Notes: generated by a model not told the origin, from the letters alone. Shown: positions 10,905-23,161, counted from the stretch's first letter. The stretch is 64,000 nt of DNA from Aselliscus stoliczkanus (GCA_033961575.1 CM066730.1:150625523-150689522); one strand, 5' to 3'. Translations and numbers: made by a program.

Positions 10905-11110
10905 CTTTGGAAGTCGCTTGCTTAATTTCTCTGAATCCGTTTCTTCGTTTGTAAAATGGAAATGGTAATGGTACCTGCTTAGATGAAGTACCGATAATGC
11001 ATGTAAAACATTCACAGTACCCGGTACATTTAATTTTTTTATTCCATGAATTAGAGTATTAATTTCCCCTATTCATTATGTATGTAATAGGTATTGTGCT
11101 AAGCGTTGGA
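10905..11110 (+). repeat. MIR followed by L2-like fragment
   Basis: TTTGTAAAATGGAAATGG and TGCTTAGATGA fit the 3' half of MIR. GGTATTGTGCTAAGCGTTGG fits an L2-type 3' end. Confidence 0.55.
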
Positions 11111-11950
11111 GATGAAAAGAAACTACACAAGGCGGAGCTACCCAGGTGGCTGCCAAGATAGAATGAGGTCTAGACCCTCGCTTGCACTACTTTTGATGGA
11201 GGAGTCTGTAGGCCGGCGCCTCTTGGGTCTTTCCTGGAGCCCAGCTGCCTGAAACTTCACTGTTCCAGGAGTTAACTGCATTAGTGTGCATGACAAAGAG
11301 GATCAAGAACACAGCCTTAAACAGGACGCAGCTGGAAGAAGTCTATCTGGAGGGAAGAAACTTGCCAATCTCCCTGGAGAGAGAAATTTCTAGAACAGGA
11401 GGTCCTGAAGGGCAGAATGGACAGTGAAAGCAGCTCCCCACTTCACCTTCTGCAAACCAGCCTGCAAACACGGAGACACATGGACGTTGAGCAAGGGGGA
11501 TGGATTGGGGCATGTTAAGGCATTAAGGAGATCAGACCCCAAGCCAAGGCCTGTTAAAAATCTAGGCAGGGACTGGAGGAGCAGGCAGCCCTCACAAGTT
11601 GGCTATCAATGTTATAACCTGTTCTGGCTTGTGGGGGGACAGGGATACAGCAGCTGCAGCCACAAAGCCTAGCTAGACCCCAAAACATTGGAGAACTGGG
11701 CCTGGAGGTACAAACCTTGCCCTATTCCTGAGGCCTGATTCCTGGATGAGTCCTCTGAGCCCTAAACAGTGTCGGGGGAAGCCAGAGTCTTGCAGCAGAA
11801 ATTGCCCACAGGGTATGGAAGTGGTCCTTGGAACCAGAAGTGGACAGAGCAGTAGGAGAGGGTCCTCCAGTTCTGCCTCAAACACTTGACTCTACTTATA
11901 GTTAATTCACTGTGTAATTAATTGTCTAATATATATCTTCCTTAATAGAC
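11111..11950. other. Intergenic sequence, nothing recognised
   Basis: Mixed-composition DNA with no splice-supported open frame and no repeat that I can name. The longest open frames are about 80 codons and have no codon-like bias. Confidence 0.5.
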
Positions 11951-11954
11951 TCAT

Positions 11955-12480
11955 TTTTGTGAGGACAGGGATCATGGTACATAAATGTATGTATTGCCAG
12001 GCTCTGGGGATGCAGTGGGTAAATGAGAAACACATATCTCCTGGTGGGGCTTATATCTACTGGAGCAAGAGAAACTGAGCATATAAACAATAAAATAGAT
12101 AATGTAACTTTTGATGGTGACAAGAGCTATGAAAAATAAAATACGGTAACAGGATGGGGGACTACTTTATGTAGCGTGGTCAGGGAAAGTTTCTCGGAGG
12201 AGCTGAAACCTGAGCTTAGGTTTAAATGATGGAAACAGCCACAGAATACCTGGGGAATTTCAGACAGGAAGAAAAACAGGGCAAAATACGTAAAATGGAA
12301 AGAACTCTATATGTTGAAGGGACAAAAAGAAAAAAGGGCAATGTGATGTGTGTTGGGTGAAGCGGGAGAGAATAAGAAGACTTGAGATCTGTGATAAGCA
12401 TTGGGGGCCATGGTCAGGAGTTTGTGTTTTACCCTAAGGGCAATTGTATGTCATTCTGGTTTTGGCTATGGTCTGGATTC
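11955..12480 (+). repeat. Ancient L2-like repeat
   Basis: CAGGCTCTGGGGATGCAGTGG, TGGTCAGGGAAAGTTTCTC and the CAGACAGGAAGAAAAACAGGGC stretch resemble the common old LINE-type repeat. It resumes after the next SINE, at about 12980-13240. Confidence 0.5.
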
Positions 12481-12737
12481 TATCCCCACCCTTGAAGTAT
12501 CACCTTAGCTTCTATCATTGGAAATCCCACAGATGACTCATCCAGAGCTTCTCATCCCTTGGGGAAACTGAGTCCAGGGATTGAGGAAAAGAGGGTGAAA
12601 GAAGGATGTCCCTGTCTTGACCGCTCTAGGGAGCCACTGCCGGTACTTCCTCTACCAGACTGTAGGTGGCACCAGGTCCCACAACCAGTCCCAGGTGGAG
12701 CTTACTTTGCAGTGCTCACCCAGCTGATCCACTCTTC

Positions 12738-12888
12738 TTTTTTTTTTTTTTTTTTAAGCTGAGCCATCCTGCCACCTGTTGGCAGCTCAACGGCAACTCA
12801 GCTCGGGCTGGCCTCGAACAGCTGTTGCTCAGAGCTCAGCTTGCACTCTTGAGCGAGCTCTTAACCAACTGAGCCACTCGGTCGGCCC
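12738..12888 (-). repeat. SINE, type B
   Basis: Inverted copy with an 18-base T-run and the full head ending GTCGGCCC. Confidence 0.85.
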
Positions 12889-13479
12889 TTCGAACCCAGC
12901 AGTCACTTCTGAAGAGACCCTTCACTGCAGTGCCCTATTAAGAGACATGGGAAGGAGCACTCTAGGGTTCCAGAGCCAACTTTAAAGGTTTTTACTTGAG
13001 AGCAACATGAAACCATTGAATGTGAGGGTGGGTATGGCAGGAGAGTTGGGAAGACGGTTGAAAAGAGTCAGATTCATCTTTTAGAAAGATTGCTGGTGGC
13101 CTGCTAGTGGGGAAGGTGGAGCTGGAGGCAGCAGAACCAGGTAAAAGGCAATGGTTAAGTCAACCGGAACTAGGAACTGATTGGATGTGGATATAGGAAG
13201 CAGAATAAAAAAAGGTCCCAGAAGCCCATTTCTCCTCAGCCTGTCTGTTCATAGCTGGGCCCAGAATTAGTAGACTGGAGCACCTGAATGCCTAGCCTGG
13301 CTTCTCTCCTTCCTTTCCTCCTCTCCATTCTCTCTCTTCCCTCTGCCTTCTCATCCTCCTCCCTTATCCTCACCAAAAGGGGCAGTGGGTATCCTTAGCC
13401 TTTGAGCTCTCCAATTGCAACCCAGAGCATCTCAATCTCACCTGGTCTTGCTCAGGTTATTATAAAGAACGTTTTCCAA

Positions 13480-14880
13480 CTAATAAGGACAGATTTCTCA
13501 CTTTTTAAAATGGGCGAAGAACATGATTGGGAAAGTCAGAAGAGCAACAGCCAATAAATCTATAAGTAAGTATTCAGCCTCACTGGTATGCAAAGAAATG
13601 AAAAAATGGAAAACTATAATGAGCTACCATTTTTTTGCCTATCAGATAGGTAAAACTTTAAAATAATTGTGATTACCTATTCTTGACAAGGATATGGATG
13701 AAATAGGCAACCCAAAAGACCACCAAGTACCATAGTTCAACTAATCTAATCATCCATCAATGGAAAGGTTCACCTTCATTTATATTCTACTATGAAGAAG
13801 TTTTTAAAACACTTATCAATTTAACCATCATATACCATTGATTATAAGATGACTTCACATTTTTTCAATTTAACTTATATTAATAAAGATAAAAAAAATT
13901 ATTGTCTAAAATTCAACACCCATTAGTGATCTAAAAGAAAAAAATTCCCTAGCAAACTAAGAAAAGAACAGCTTCAATCTGATACATTGTTTGTTTGTTT
14001 GTTTGTTTGTTTGAGGGCAGTATCACTGGCCCTCATATGTGGGACCGAACCGGGGCCGCTGGCTTCCCAGGCCAATGCTTAACCACCGCACCACTCGGCC
14101 GGCCCACATTGTTTGTTTTTAATAAAACAATGATAAAAACCTACACCAGAAGTCATACTTAATAGTGAAAAAATACACATATTCCAACTGAAGTCAGAAA
14201 CAAGACAAGAATGACCTTTATTATCGTTATTCAAACTGGTATCAGATGTTCTTTTCTAATTCAAGAAGAGAAGGAAAGCAATAAAATGTATAAACATTAG
14301 AAAAGAAGAGGCAAATTGTGGCTATTTGCAGATGACACTATTGCTTACATAGAAAAACCAAAGAAAATCAATTGACAAACTATTAGAACTAATAAGAGAA
14401 TTCAGCAAGATGACCACATACAAGATCAATGTACAAAAATCAATAACTTCCCTATATACCAGCAATAACCAATTAGAAAATGTAATAGAAAATAAGATTC
14501 GATTCACAATAGCAACCAAAACTATTTACCACCTTAGAATAAACCTAAAAACAGAGTTTATTTTGGGCTTTTAAAGGTAGTTCAAAATTAGGAAATCCAT
14601 CAACCTAATTAATCACATTGATAAAAATCAAATTGAAAAACTATACAATTATGTAGCAGCTGTGAAAAATTCAAGAATCATTCCCGGTAAAAACTTTAAG
14701 TAAAGCAAGAAGCGAAGGACATTTTCTAACTGTGATAAAGAGTTGGTTTGTTTTCTTTTTCAGAGAAACTAAGAGCAAACATTATATTAAATAGTTAAAT
14801 ATTAAATGCACTGCCATTAAAGTCAAGAGCAAGGCAGGGACCATTACTATCCCTCAAAATTGTTTTGAGTAAAAATGAAA
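13480..14880 (+). repeat. L1 fragment (3' region and ORF2 reverse transcriptase)
   Basis: 13480-13860 resembles L1 3'-end sequence. From 14120 the plus strand reads decayed ORF2, including the reverse-transcriptase core LWLFADDTIAYIEKP with FADD at 14325-14336. Frameshifts are present, so it is inactive. A short SINE interrupts it. Confidence 0.7.
13988..14105 (-). repeat. SINE, short type A with TTTG tail
   Basis: The A-tail complement has become (TTTG)n at 13988-14012. Target-site repeat ACATTGTTTGTTT lies on both sides. Confidence 0.87.
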
Positions 14881-14885
14881 TGAAG

Positions 14886-15527
14886 GGGCTGGCCAAGTGG
14901 CGCATTGGTTAAGAGCTGGTTTGGGACACCAGAGGCCCCGGTTCGGATCCCACATATGAGGGCCAGTGACACTGCCCTCTACAGCTAACAACAGCTCCAC
15001 CTGGAGCTGGGCTGTGCAAGCCCTGGCAACGGTGTAGGCTGCAGCCCCTGCTGCAGTGGGCTGCCATAGGCTACAGTGAATGGCCGGCAGCCAGCGTGAG
15101 CTGCCAATAGCCACGGTGAGTGACCATCCAGAGGCTCTGAGAAGCAGGGCCCCGGTTCAGATCCCACATGAGGGCCAGTGACGCTGTACCCTCTACAGCT
15201 AAGATGGTGAACAACAGCTCGACCTGGAGCTGGGCTGCCCTGAGTCGCCAGCAATGGTGTAGGCTGCAGTGGAGGCTGCCGTAAGCTACCATGAGTGGCT
15301 GGTAGCAGGCATGAGCTGTCAAGAGCCACTGACAGTGGCTGTCCAGTGGCCAGCAACCGACTGGCTCAGCTGAGTAGAGCACAATGATAATACCAACATG
15401 GGCCAGTGAAGCAATGTCCTCCACAGCTAGACTGAAGAACAAAAGGACAGCAACTTGTCTGTTCCCCTTCCCCAATTCCCCAATGCTGTTCCCTTCCCCT
15501 AATTCCCCAATGAAATCTTTTAAAAAA
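14886..15527 (+). repeat. SINE, long T+ type, enlarged (640 bp)
   Basis: One head, then two copies of the GCCAGTGACxCTG...GCTGGGCTG body segment (near 14970 and 15175), then the C/T-rich tail. AATAAA has mutated to AATGAAA. It sits inside L1. Confidence 0.82.
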
Positions 15528-16139
15528 TGAACTTTTTATAATGCTAATGCTAAATTAACAGTGGAGATATGTATCTACTCAACACAGCAATGAACTTTCA
15601 TAAAGTAAAAACTACAGGAAATAAGTAATAGAAACATATTAACAGAAGAAAAGTTGCACACATTACTCTCAGTCCAAGACAAATCAAGTGGACAAAAAAA
15701 TGAATAAGGATTTAGGAAACCTAATCCAGTGCTACTGAAAATGTAGCAACAGACTGGTGCCAGTTCATGGACTGTGGTTACCAGATGCAATGAGATAAGA
15801 AGTTTGCTCAGAATATAAATCAATGTACCACTTCCTTCGATGAGAAAGGCTACCAAAAAATAAGAAATCAGCTGAACTAAATAGTGTCCTTGGTAGACTG
15901 GCAATTTTGAGTAGCACTGACCTAAGTAACATAATCAATATGGCAACTTACAAATGTACATCAAATTCTGAATCCTAATATTAGAAAATATATCTCCACA
16001 AAAACATATGTGGAATGTTCATAAAAATGGGTATCTTAGGCCATAAAGAAAAACTGCAATAGAATGCAAATAACAAAACAGTGCTCTCTGACTACAATGC
16101 AAGAAATTGGTAACAATAATAAAGTTTCATACACTTGGA

Positions 16140-16142
16140 AAT

Positions 16143-16173
<31 letters not shown>

Positions 16174-16280
16174 TTCATTTATTTTTGAGGGCAGTGTCAC
16201 TGGCCCTCATATGCGGCACCCGAACCACGGCCGCTGGCGTCCCAAGCCAGCGCTTAACCAATGCACCCCTCGGGCGGCCC
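16140..16280 (-). repeat. SINE, short type A with (TTTA)n
   Basis: A TTTA microsatellite at 16140-16184 replaces the tail. It is the first of two copies at one target (TGGAAATTT repeats at 16136, 16280 and 16404). Confidence 0.85.
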
Positions 16281-16286
16281 TGGAAA

Positions 16287-16404
16287 TTTTTTTTTTTTTT
16301 TTTTTTTTTGAGGGCAGTGTCACTGGCCCTCATATGTGGGACCCGAACCGGAGCTGCTGGCTTCCCAAGCAGGCGCTTAACCACCGCGCCACTCGGCCGG
16401 CCCC
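16287..16404 (-). repeat. SINE, short type A (second of a pair)
   Basis: Long T-run then a full inverted short element. It shares the TGGAAATTT flank with the preceding copy. Confidence 0.85.
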
Positions 16405-16688
16405 TGGAAATTTTTTTTAATGCACACACTTTTTAATGATTCCTGCGGTGAAGGGCAAAAATTTTAGAATTCTTGAAAATAATACTTCTCATAATGAAAA
16501 CATCACACCTGAATAAATGATCTACAACGAAAAAATTATGAGAGAAAATTTCATACTGTTAAATACCTAAATCAATGAAAATGAAAGTAAATAAAGAAAA
16601 CATCGATGTCACAGAGATAGAAAAAATTCAAAGGAAACCAAATTAAAGCTTAAGGAAAGAATAATATGAGTGAAAATTAGTGAATTTA

Positions 16689-16803
16689 GGGCTGGCCGAG
16701 TGGCGCGGTGGTTAAGCGCTGGCTTGGGAAGCCAGTGGTCCCGGTTCGGTCTCACATATGAAGGCCAGTGACACTGCCCTCAAAAAAAAGAAAAAAAGAA
16801 AAA
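16689..16803 (+). repeat. SINE, short type A
   Basis: Complete short element. Target-site repeat AAAATTAGTGAATTTA on both sides. Confidence 0.9.
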
Positions 16804-17024
16804 GAAAATTAGTGAATTTAAAAAACAGGAACAGTAAAAGTAATACATAAATAAAAAGGCTTATTATTTGAAAACATTAACAATGTACACAAACTATTAT
16901 AAGACCAAAGAGACACAATCCTGTAGAAATACAAATTTGTAGAACAGAAACCCAACAAAAAGGCATCAGACCCAGATGGCTTCACAGGGGATTTATACTA
17001 AATCTTTAAAGAAAAGATAACATT

Positions 17025-17460
17025 GGGCCGGCTGAGTGGCGCATTGGTTAAGAGCTGGTTTTGGGATGCCAGCGTCCCCGGTTCGGATCCCACACATGAG
17101 GGCCAGTAACACTGCCCTCCACAGCTAACAACAGCTCCACCTGGAGCTGGGCTGTGCGAGCCCCGGCAACGGTGTAGGCTGCAGCCCCTGCTGCAGTGGG
17201 CTGCCATAGGCTACAGTGAGTGGCCGGCAGCCAGCGTGAGCTGCCAATAGCCGCAGTGAGCAACATCCAGAGGCCGGCGACAGATCTGCCTCATCCGGGA
17301 AGAGCACAGTGATGATACCAATATGGGCCAGTGAAGCAACGTCCTCTGCAACTAGACTGAAGAACAAAAAGACCGCAACTTGTCTGTTCCTCTTCCCTGA
17401 TTCCACAACGCTGTTCCCCTCCCCCAATTCCCCAATAAAATCTTAAAAAAAAAAAAAAAA
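17025..17460 (+). repeat. SINE, long T+ type
   Basis: Head, ACAGCTCCACCTGGAGCTGG body, second promoter-like segment near 17285, C/T-rich tail, AATAAAATCTT and A-run. Target-site repeat AAAAGATAAC. Confidence 0.9.
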
Positions 17461-17777
17461 GATAACCTGAAGGTTATTTAAACATTACTATAGCATAGAT
17501 GAAGAAACACTTCCAATTTCTTTTTGTGAAATAAGTATAATATTAATAGTAAATTAATAAAAGAGGTAAAATATTAACAAGCATAACCCAATGGCAATTA
17601 AACAAATACACATATCCAAGTGGAGTTTATTTCCAGGAATACAAAGATCATTAATATTAGGAAATCTCTTAATATAACATATCAAATTTACATACCTAAG
17701 GTGAAAATGAACTGATAATCTCCATAGATGCTGAAAAGGCATTTGACAAAATTCAAAGCCCATTCACGTTAAAGACC

Positions 17778-18341
17778 TTTTTTTTTTTTTAAGAGGGCAG
17801 TGTTGGGCCGGCCGAGTGGCGCATTGGTTAAGCGCTGGTTTTGGGATGCCAGCGGCCCCGGTTCGGATCCCACGTGAGGGCCGGTGACACTGCCCTCTAC
17901 AGCTAACAACGGCTCCACCTGGAGCTGGGCTGTGCGAGCCCCGGTGATGGTGTGGGCTGCAGTGGGCTGCCATAGGCTACAGTGAGTTGCCCGCAGCCAG
18001 CGTGAGCGGCTGGCAGCCAAGCGTGAGCTGCCAATAGCCGCGGTGAGCGACATCCAGAGGCCAGCGACCCATCTGCCTCATCCGGGAAGAGCGCAATGAC
18101 AATACTAACAGTGAAGCAACATCCTCCGCAACTAAACTGAAGAGCAAGAAGACAGCAACTTGTCTGTTCCCCTTCCCCGATTCCCCAACGCTGTTCCCCT
18201 CCACCAAATCCCCAATAAAATCTTTAAAAAAAAAAAAAAAAAAAAAAGAGGGCAGTGTTACTGGCCCTCATATGTGGGATCCGAACCGGAGCCGCTGGCA
18301 CCCCAAGCCAGCTCTTAACCACCGCGCCACTCGGCTGGCCC
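17778..18341 (-). repeat. Short SINE (type A) split by a long SINE
   Basis: The two halves are 17778-17804 and 18246-18341, in inverted orientation. Outer target-site repeat TTAAAGACCTTTT is at 17769 and 18342. Confidence 0.92.
17805..18245 (+). repeat. SINE, long T+ type nested in the short SINE
   Basis: Complete element with AATAAAATCTTTAAA tail. Inner target-site repeat AAGAGGGCAGTGTT is at 17791-17804 and 18246-18259, a sequence belonging to the host SINE. Confidence 0.93.
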
Positions 18342-18454
18342 TTAAAGACCTTTTTAAAAAACCCAGAAATTGAAGGGTATTTCCCTTACCTATCTTGATC
18401 CCAAATTTAGCATCTTAATTAATGGGCAAATAGTAGGGGCTTTCCTGCTTTTGA

Positions 18455-19225
18455 TATAATAAAACATTTTTTTTTGGTTTTTCTCCCAGACTCCTGGCAC
18501 AGAGCTTTCAAAACCCTTGAAATTTACTGAGTGATAAGAATGTCTTGTTATTCACAACGAGCCCCTTGATACTAGAACTTATAAACTCAAAACTTTATAA
18601 ACTCAGTACTTGAGTTTGTTAATGAGGTGATTCACAGCTATGATTCATGGGGAGAGGGGGTTGGTTCCTTTAGTATTGGGGCTGGGGCCAGAGGAACCAA
18701 CCATGTGTTTAGAGGGACAGGAGAGAGGGACTGGAGATTGAATTCAATCATGAAGCCGGTGATTTAATAACCCTGGGCCATTAGGTTAAGAGAGTGTCCC
18801 TGCTTGATAACTGGGATTGTAGGAGGCTCAGATCCTACAAGGGGAGGGCACGGAAACTCTGTGGCCCAACTCCTTCCCCCCAAGACCTTGCCCTGTGGAT
18901 CTCTTCATCTGGCTGTTCATTTGTACCCTTTATAATAAAATGGTAATAGTAAATATAGCACTTTCCTGAGTTCTGTGAATGGTTCTAGTGAATTATCAAC
19001 CAAATGGGGTTGTGGGATGCCCCAAATTTGTAGCCAGACAGGCAGAAGTACCGGTGGCTTGGGGACATAACAGGACTTTCGACAGTGTCTGATGGGGGAG
19101 TGTGTGGACCCAGAGCCTTAACTTGTTGGGTCTTTGCTAACTGCGGGTAGTTAGTGTCAGAATTGAACTGAATTATAGGATGTCCAGTTGGTATCAGACA
19201 ATTGGTGTTGGAACTCACTGCAAAG
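18455..19225 (+). repeat. LTR-like or other old repeat, unidentified
   Basis: Contains CTTGCCCTGTGGATCTCTTC, an AATAAA near 18934 and a GGTGGCTTGGGGACATAACA segment. I recall this as a common mammalian repeat but cannot assign it. The boundaries are rough. Confidence 0.35.
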
Positions 19226-19428
19226 ATCAGAAACAAAACAAGGATGCCCACTGTTGTAATTCAAGAGAAAGCAATTAGAGGCATAAGAATTTAAAAAGAA
19301 GAGAGAAAATTACATCCATGTGCAGATGATGTATTTCTAGGACACTTACAATAAATAGAAAACCTCCTACAGTAAAAGCATTTTATTAAATAACAAGATA
19401 TAAAATTAACATACAAAAATAAAGTCTT

Positions 19429-19535
19429 GGGCCAGCCGAGTGGCGCGGTGATTAAGCGCTGGCTTGGGAATCCAGCGGCCCCGGTTTGGGTCCCACATAT
19501 GAAGGCCAGTGACTACTGCCCTCAAAAAAAATAAA
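19429..19535 (+). repeat. SINE, short type A
   Basis: Complete short element in an L1 remnant. Target-site repeat AAATAAAGTCTT. Confidence 0.88.
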
Positions 19536-19559
19536 TAAAATAAAGTCTTTATAACCACT

Positions 19560-20090
19560 GGGATAAACAGTAGCCACTGGAAGAAATAATGGAAGAGATC
19601 CCAGATTCCTGTAGTGCTTCCACATTCTCAATTGAGTGACAATTCTTTACCGTCACAAAGTCATGGTTTTGGTTTGCCTCATGAATTCCTTTTTTCTTGG
19701 GTTTGATCCTTCCTGGAAGAATGTCTAAGAAAGCACCGAATAAGATTCTCCTGACCAAAGGAGAGCCTCCCTTCTACTACCTCTGAAAAGTTGAAGCACA
19801 GATATAGAGATACCAAGGAGTGCCGAAATCTTCTGTCAAACTGATTCCGAACAGCTCCATTTTTCTTTGGAGATACATCTTTTACCTTGGCTGCCTATGT
19901 GTTTGGTTTTCTTGCACCTCTTTGTAAGTTACACTTTCCTAAAGTTCAACGACATGAACCTTTTCAACAGCTCTCTAGCCTGTGTGTTTTGTGATGACAA
20001 GCTAAACAGTTACTTTAGGCTTAGTCTTAGAAATGGATGACAATCTTCCTCAAAGCCCTCAACTTCTTCCTTAGTGTTGGAGGAGGTCAT
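19560..20090 (-). other. Unidentified sequence with broken open frames
   Basis: The minus strand has runs of codon-like sequence such as MTSSNTKEEVEGFEEDCHP (about 20093) and [17 protein letters not shown] (about 19690-19640), interrupted by stops. It may be a decayed processed gene or an old element. I do not recognise the parent. Confidence 0.25.
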
Positions 20091-20530
20091 TGAGAGGACA
20101 TGACTGCCACTTGACCTGTGAGCTGGACCCAGACAATCAGAGGCTTCTCAACCCCTCTCCATCCTTGGAATATATGCTCTGCCCACCATTCTCACACTAG
20201 ACGCCTTTTCAAGGATGCAGCCTTGAGAGGGTAATGTGTTGAGCCCATCTGGACTGGATTTGTGACTGAACCCCAGTAAGAGCTCTATATAAACTTTTAA
20301 AATTCTAGCAGGCAGATGAAGAGATCTACTTATCTTTCAGCCACCCACAACAAGCCTAGTATGTAAGTTCTCTTGCTTATTAAAACTGTCATCTACCAAC
20401 CTGCAGTGGTATGCCTCTCTCTTCCATCTCTCCTTGCCCTCTATGAGGGATGGGGCAGTGGGGCTTTCAAATTTCATCCAAAGAATCCCCCAGGTTTGGA
20501 ACCAACACTTTGAAACTGCCAACACTCAAG
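20090..20530 (+). repeat. Possible solo LTR
   Basis: TATATAAAC near 20286 followed about 95 bases later by TTATTAAAACTGTC and a C/T-rich end is the arrangement of an LTR promoter and poly(A) signal. The edges are not defined. Confidence 0.35.
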
Positions 20531-21157
20531 TTGACTCCAACAGAGGGAGAAAATAATTCTTTATAGGGGCCATCACCCTGACAGTTGTCATGCTTTGTGC
20601 CAAGCTTTTGCCTTTGAGTCATGTGATTATTGCAGTAATCTCTTACACTAAGTGAAGGCAAAAATAAAATACCATTGATAGGTATGAGGAAGATGCTAAA
20701 ACAAAAAGATCTTTTTATACCGTCTTTTTTTTTTTTTAATTAGGAAGCCTGTATTCTAGCTTGGCAGTTCACTTTAATATTGAGATGAATGCTAAGTGAA
20801 CTTGGAGAGAGGAAAAAAAGAAAATACATTGTGCTGTATATATTTTTTTAGAAAAAGAAAGAAAAGAAAAAAACCTGCTTCAATCTTGCAGATTTTTGCC
20901 TTTGGTTCACATGTTTCTGACCAAAAGCTACAATTCTGTTCTGAATATGCACTCTTAATTTATTCAATTTATTAATTTTCTTAGACCAGTATGAAAATCT
21001 TCTACATGGCTCTTTGGTTAAGGCTTTTTTCTTCTGTTTATAAACCTGATGCCTATTTTAGCAGCTAGGAAAAATATAAATTACTTCAATAGAAAAGCCT
21101 GTATTTAACTTTGGGGAGAGAGAAAGAGAGAGCGATGCTTAAGAAACCTACCAAACA

Positions 21158-21613
21158 GGGCCAGCCGAGTGGCGTGTTGGTTAAGAGCTGGCTTGGGACG
21201 CCAGCGGCCCTGGTTCGGATCCCACATATGAGGGCCAGTGACACTGCCCTCTGTAGCTAAGATGGTGAACAACAGTTCCACCTGGAGCTGGGCTGCTGTG
21301 AGTCCCCAGGACGGCATAGTTGCAGCCCCTGCTGCAGTGGGCTGCCATAGGCTACAGTGAGTGGCCAGCAGCCAGCGTGAGCAGCTGGCAGCCAGTGTGA
21401 GCTGCCAAGAGCCGCTGTGAGTGGCCATCCAGAGGCCGGCAACTCATCTGCCTCACCCGAGAAGAGCGCAATGATGATACCAACATGGGCCAGTGAAGCA
21501 ACGTCCTCCACAACTAGACTGAAGTACAAAAGGACAACAACTTGTCTGTTCCCTTTTCCCAATTCTCCAACGGTGTTCCCCTCCCCCAATTCCCCAATAA
21601 AATCTTTAAAAAA
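21158..21613 (+). repeat. SINE, long T+ type
   Basis: Complete element. Target-site repeat AAGAAACCTACCAAACA is identical on both sides (21141 and 21615), so this is a fairly recent insertion. Confidence 0.93.
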
Positions 21614-21679
21614 AAGAAACCTACCAAACAAATGCAATATGTAGATCTTGTTTAGATCCTGATTTAAATAAACCAACTA

Positions 21680-22030
21680 TAAAAAGACATTTTGAGACAA
21701 CTGGGAAAAACTGGACATAAACTGATTATTAGATGATATTAAGAAATTATTATCAATTTTGCTGTGCATGATAATGAAACTGCTATGTTATGATTATAAA
21801 ATTAGTCTGTATGTTTTTTTAATGAAGAATTTACAAGTGAATGATATGACATCTTGGATTGTTTTAAAATACTTCAGCCAAAAAAAAAAAAGTATTGATG
21901 GGAAGGATAGAGTATAAATAAGGGCAACATAATATTAGTAATTGTTGAAGCTGCATGATAGGTACATGGAGGCTTATTACAGCACTCTCTCTACTTTATG
22001 TATGTTTGAAATTTTCCATAATAAAAAAGG
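21680..22030 (+). repeat. L1-type 3' end (old)
   Basis: GATATTAAGAAATTATTATC, AATTGTTGAAGCTGCATGAT and GAAATTTTCCATAATAAAAA match a familiar old 3'-end repeat. A related piece lies at about 59220-59340. Confidence 0.5.
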
Positions 22031-22049
22031 TATGAAACCCTCACTCGCA

Positions 22050-23160
22050 TGACTCCCCAGGTGAAGCCATTGAACTCAAAAGAGAAAGATCAAGTGTTAG
22101 ATCAAATAAAAATTGTATAATATAAATTACTTTAAGTTGCTTTCTTTGATCTTGAAAGGTTTTTGGCAGATAGAAGTTAAAATATTATGGAAAAATAAAA
22201 GACCATTGTCACAGTCTGTTAATCTCACGTTTCCCATGAGGAGGATAAATAGTTATATGGCAGTTTTACGAGCCCAATATAGGAAAATTTCCCAAAAGGC
22301 TCTCTAGCATTCCATTCTTCCTTCGCTTTTTTTGTTTTTGTTTTGTTGTTGTTTTTAACAATGGGACAGATGGGGGAAAATTGAAGCATGAAGTAACCTC
22401 TTATTTGACTAGAGCAAAACATAGATGAGGGCTGATGGCCTTTGGTTTGAGATACTTTGGTTCAATACAAACATTAGAACATTAAGGCTACAAGTACAAT
22501 CATTTGAAATTGCTAAGTGCAGCTAACTTTACCCTAATAAATAGAGTATACCCCATATAGAAAGCATGTCCTCTTCAGCAAATGGCTCTTCTTTTGAGAA
22601 CTAGCACCTGGCTTGCTCCTGGACTTCAGGACAGTATAAAAGTCCTTAACCATGAAATACTTGGTAACTATGCAACCCAAGCTGATCCCAAACCATAAAA
22701 TAGAGAGCACTCCATTCATCAAGTGGGAGTGTTACCTACAAGTAAGTTGCATGAGCTGGCTGCTTATGTCTACTCCTATCATATGTCATCCATCCCTCAG
22801 CTATAACTATGACCTCACAGAGAGTTTTCTATGATAAGTGAGCAAAAAGGGACAACTTTTAGCCTTTTGACAGAATACACAACAGAACATTTTATATTAT
22901 GTTCAGAGTGTCTGAAGGAATGTAGAGAAAGGAAATCTTTCTAGTGGGCAGAACTTCAAGTAGCACAGCTTGTTGTCCTCCTTCCCTAGTAAGGAAGATG
23001 TCCTGAGGTAAGGTCCAATGGTGATACATAAAAAGTGGTAAATGCTTAGGCTCTCTAGTCAGGGGCTTGGAAGGGTCTAGGTAAAAAAACAGATGACAAG
23101 GAAGATTGTAGAAGAGGTATATATACATGGATTTAAGACACTCTTAAAATGGGTCCTGAC
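22050..23160. other. Intergenic sequence, nothing recognised
   Basis: AT-rich DNA. Open frames are below 80 codons, with no splice or codon support. Confidence 0.5.
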
Positions 23161-23161
23161 T

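Larger units (their letters stand above)
15535..17770 (+). repeat. L1 ORF2 fragments, broken by five SINEs
   Basis: Unique blocks at 15535-16140, 16405-16690, 16805-17024 and 17460-17770 read as decayed L1 (endonuclease-like CTCTCTGACTACAATGCAA near 16085, RT-like later). Confidence 0.55.

Noticed and set aside
14120..14880. Active L1 reverse transcriptase
   Set aside because: The FADD motif is visible but the frame is broken and the ends are missing.
16689..16790. tRNA genes
   Set aside because: Heads with A and B boxes occur over 40 times but with broken acceptor stems, A-tails and target-site repeats, so they are SINEs.
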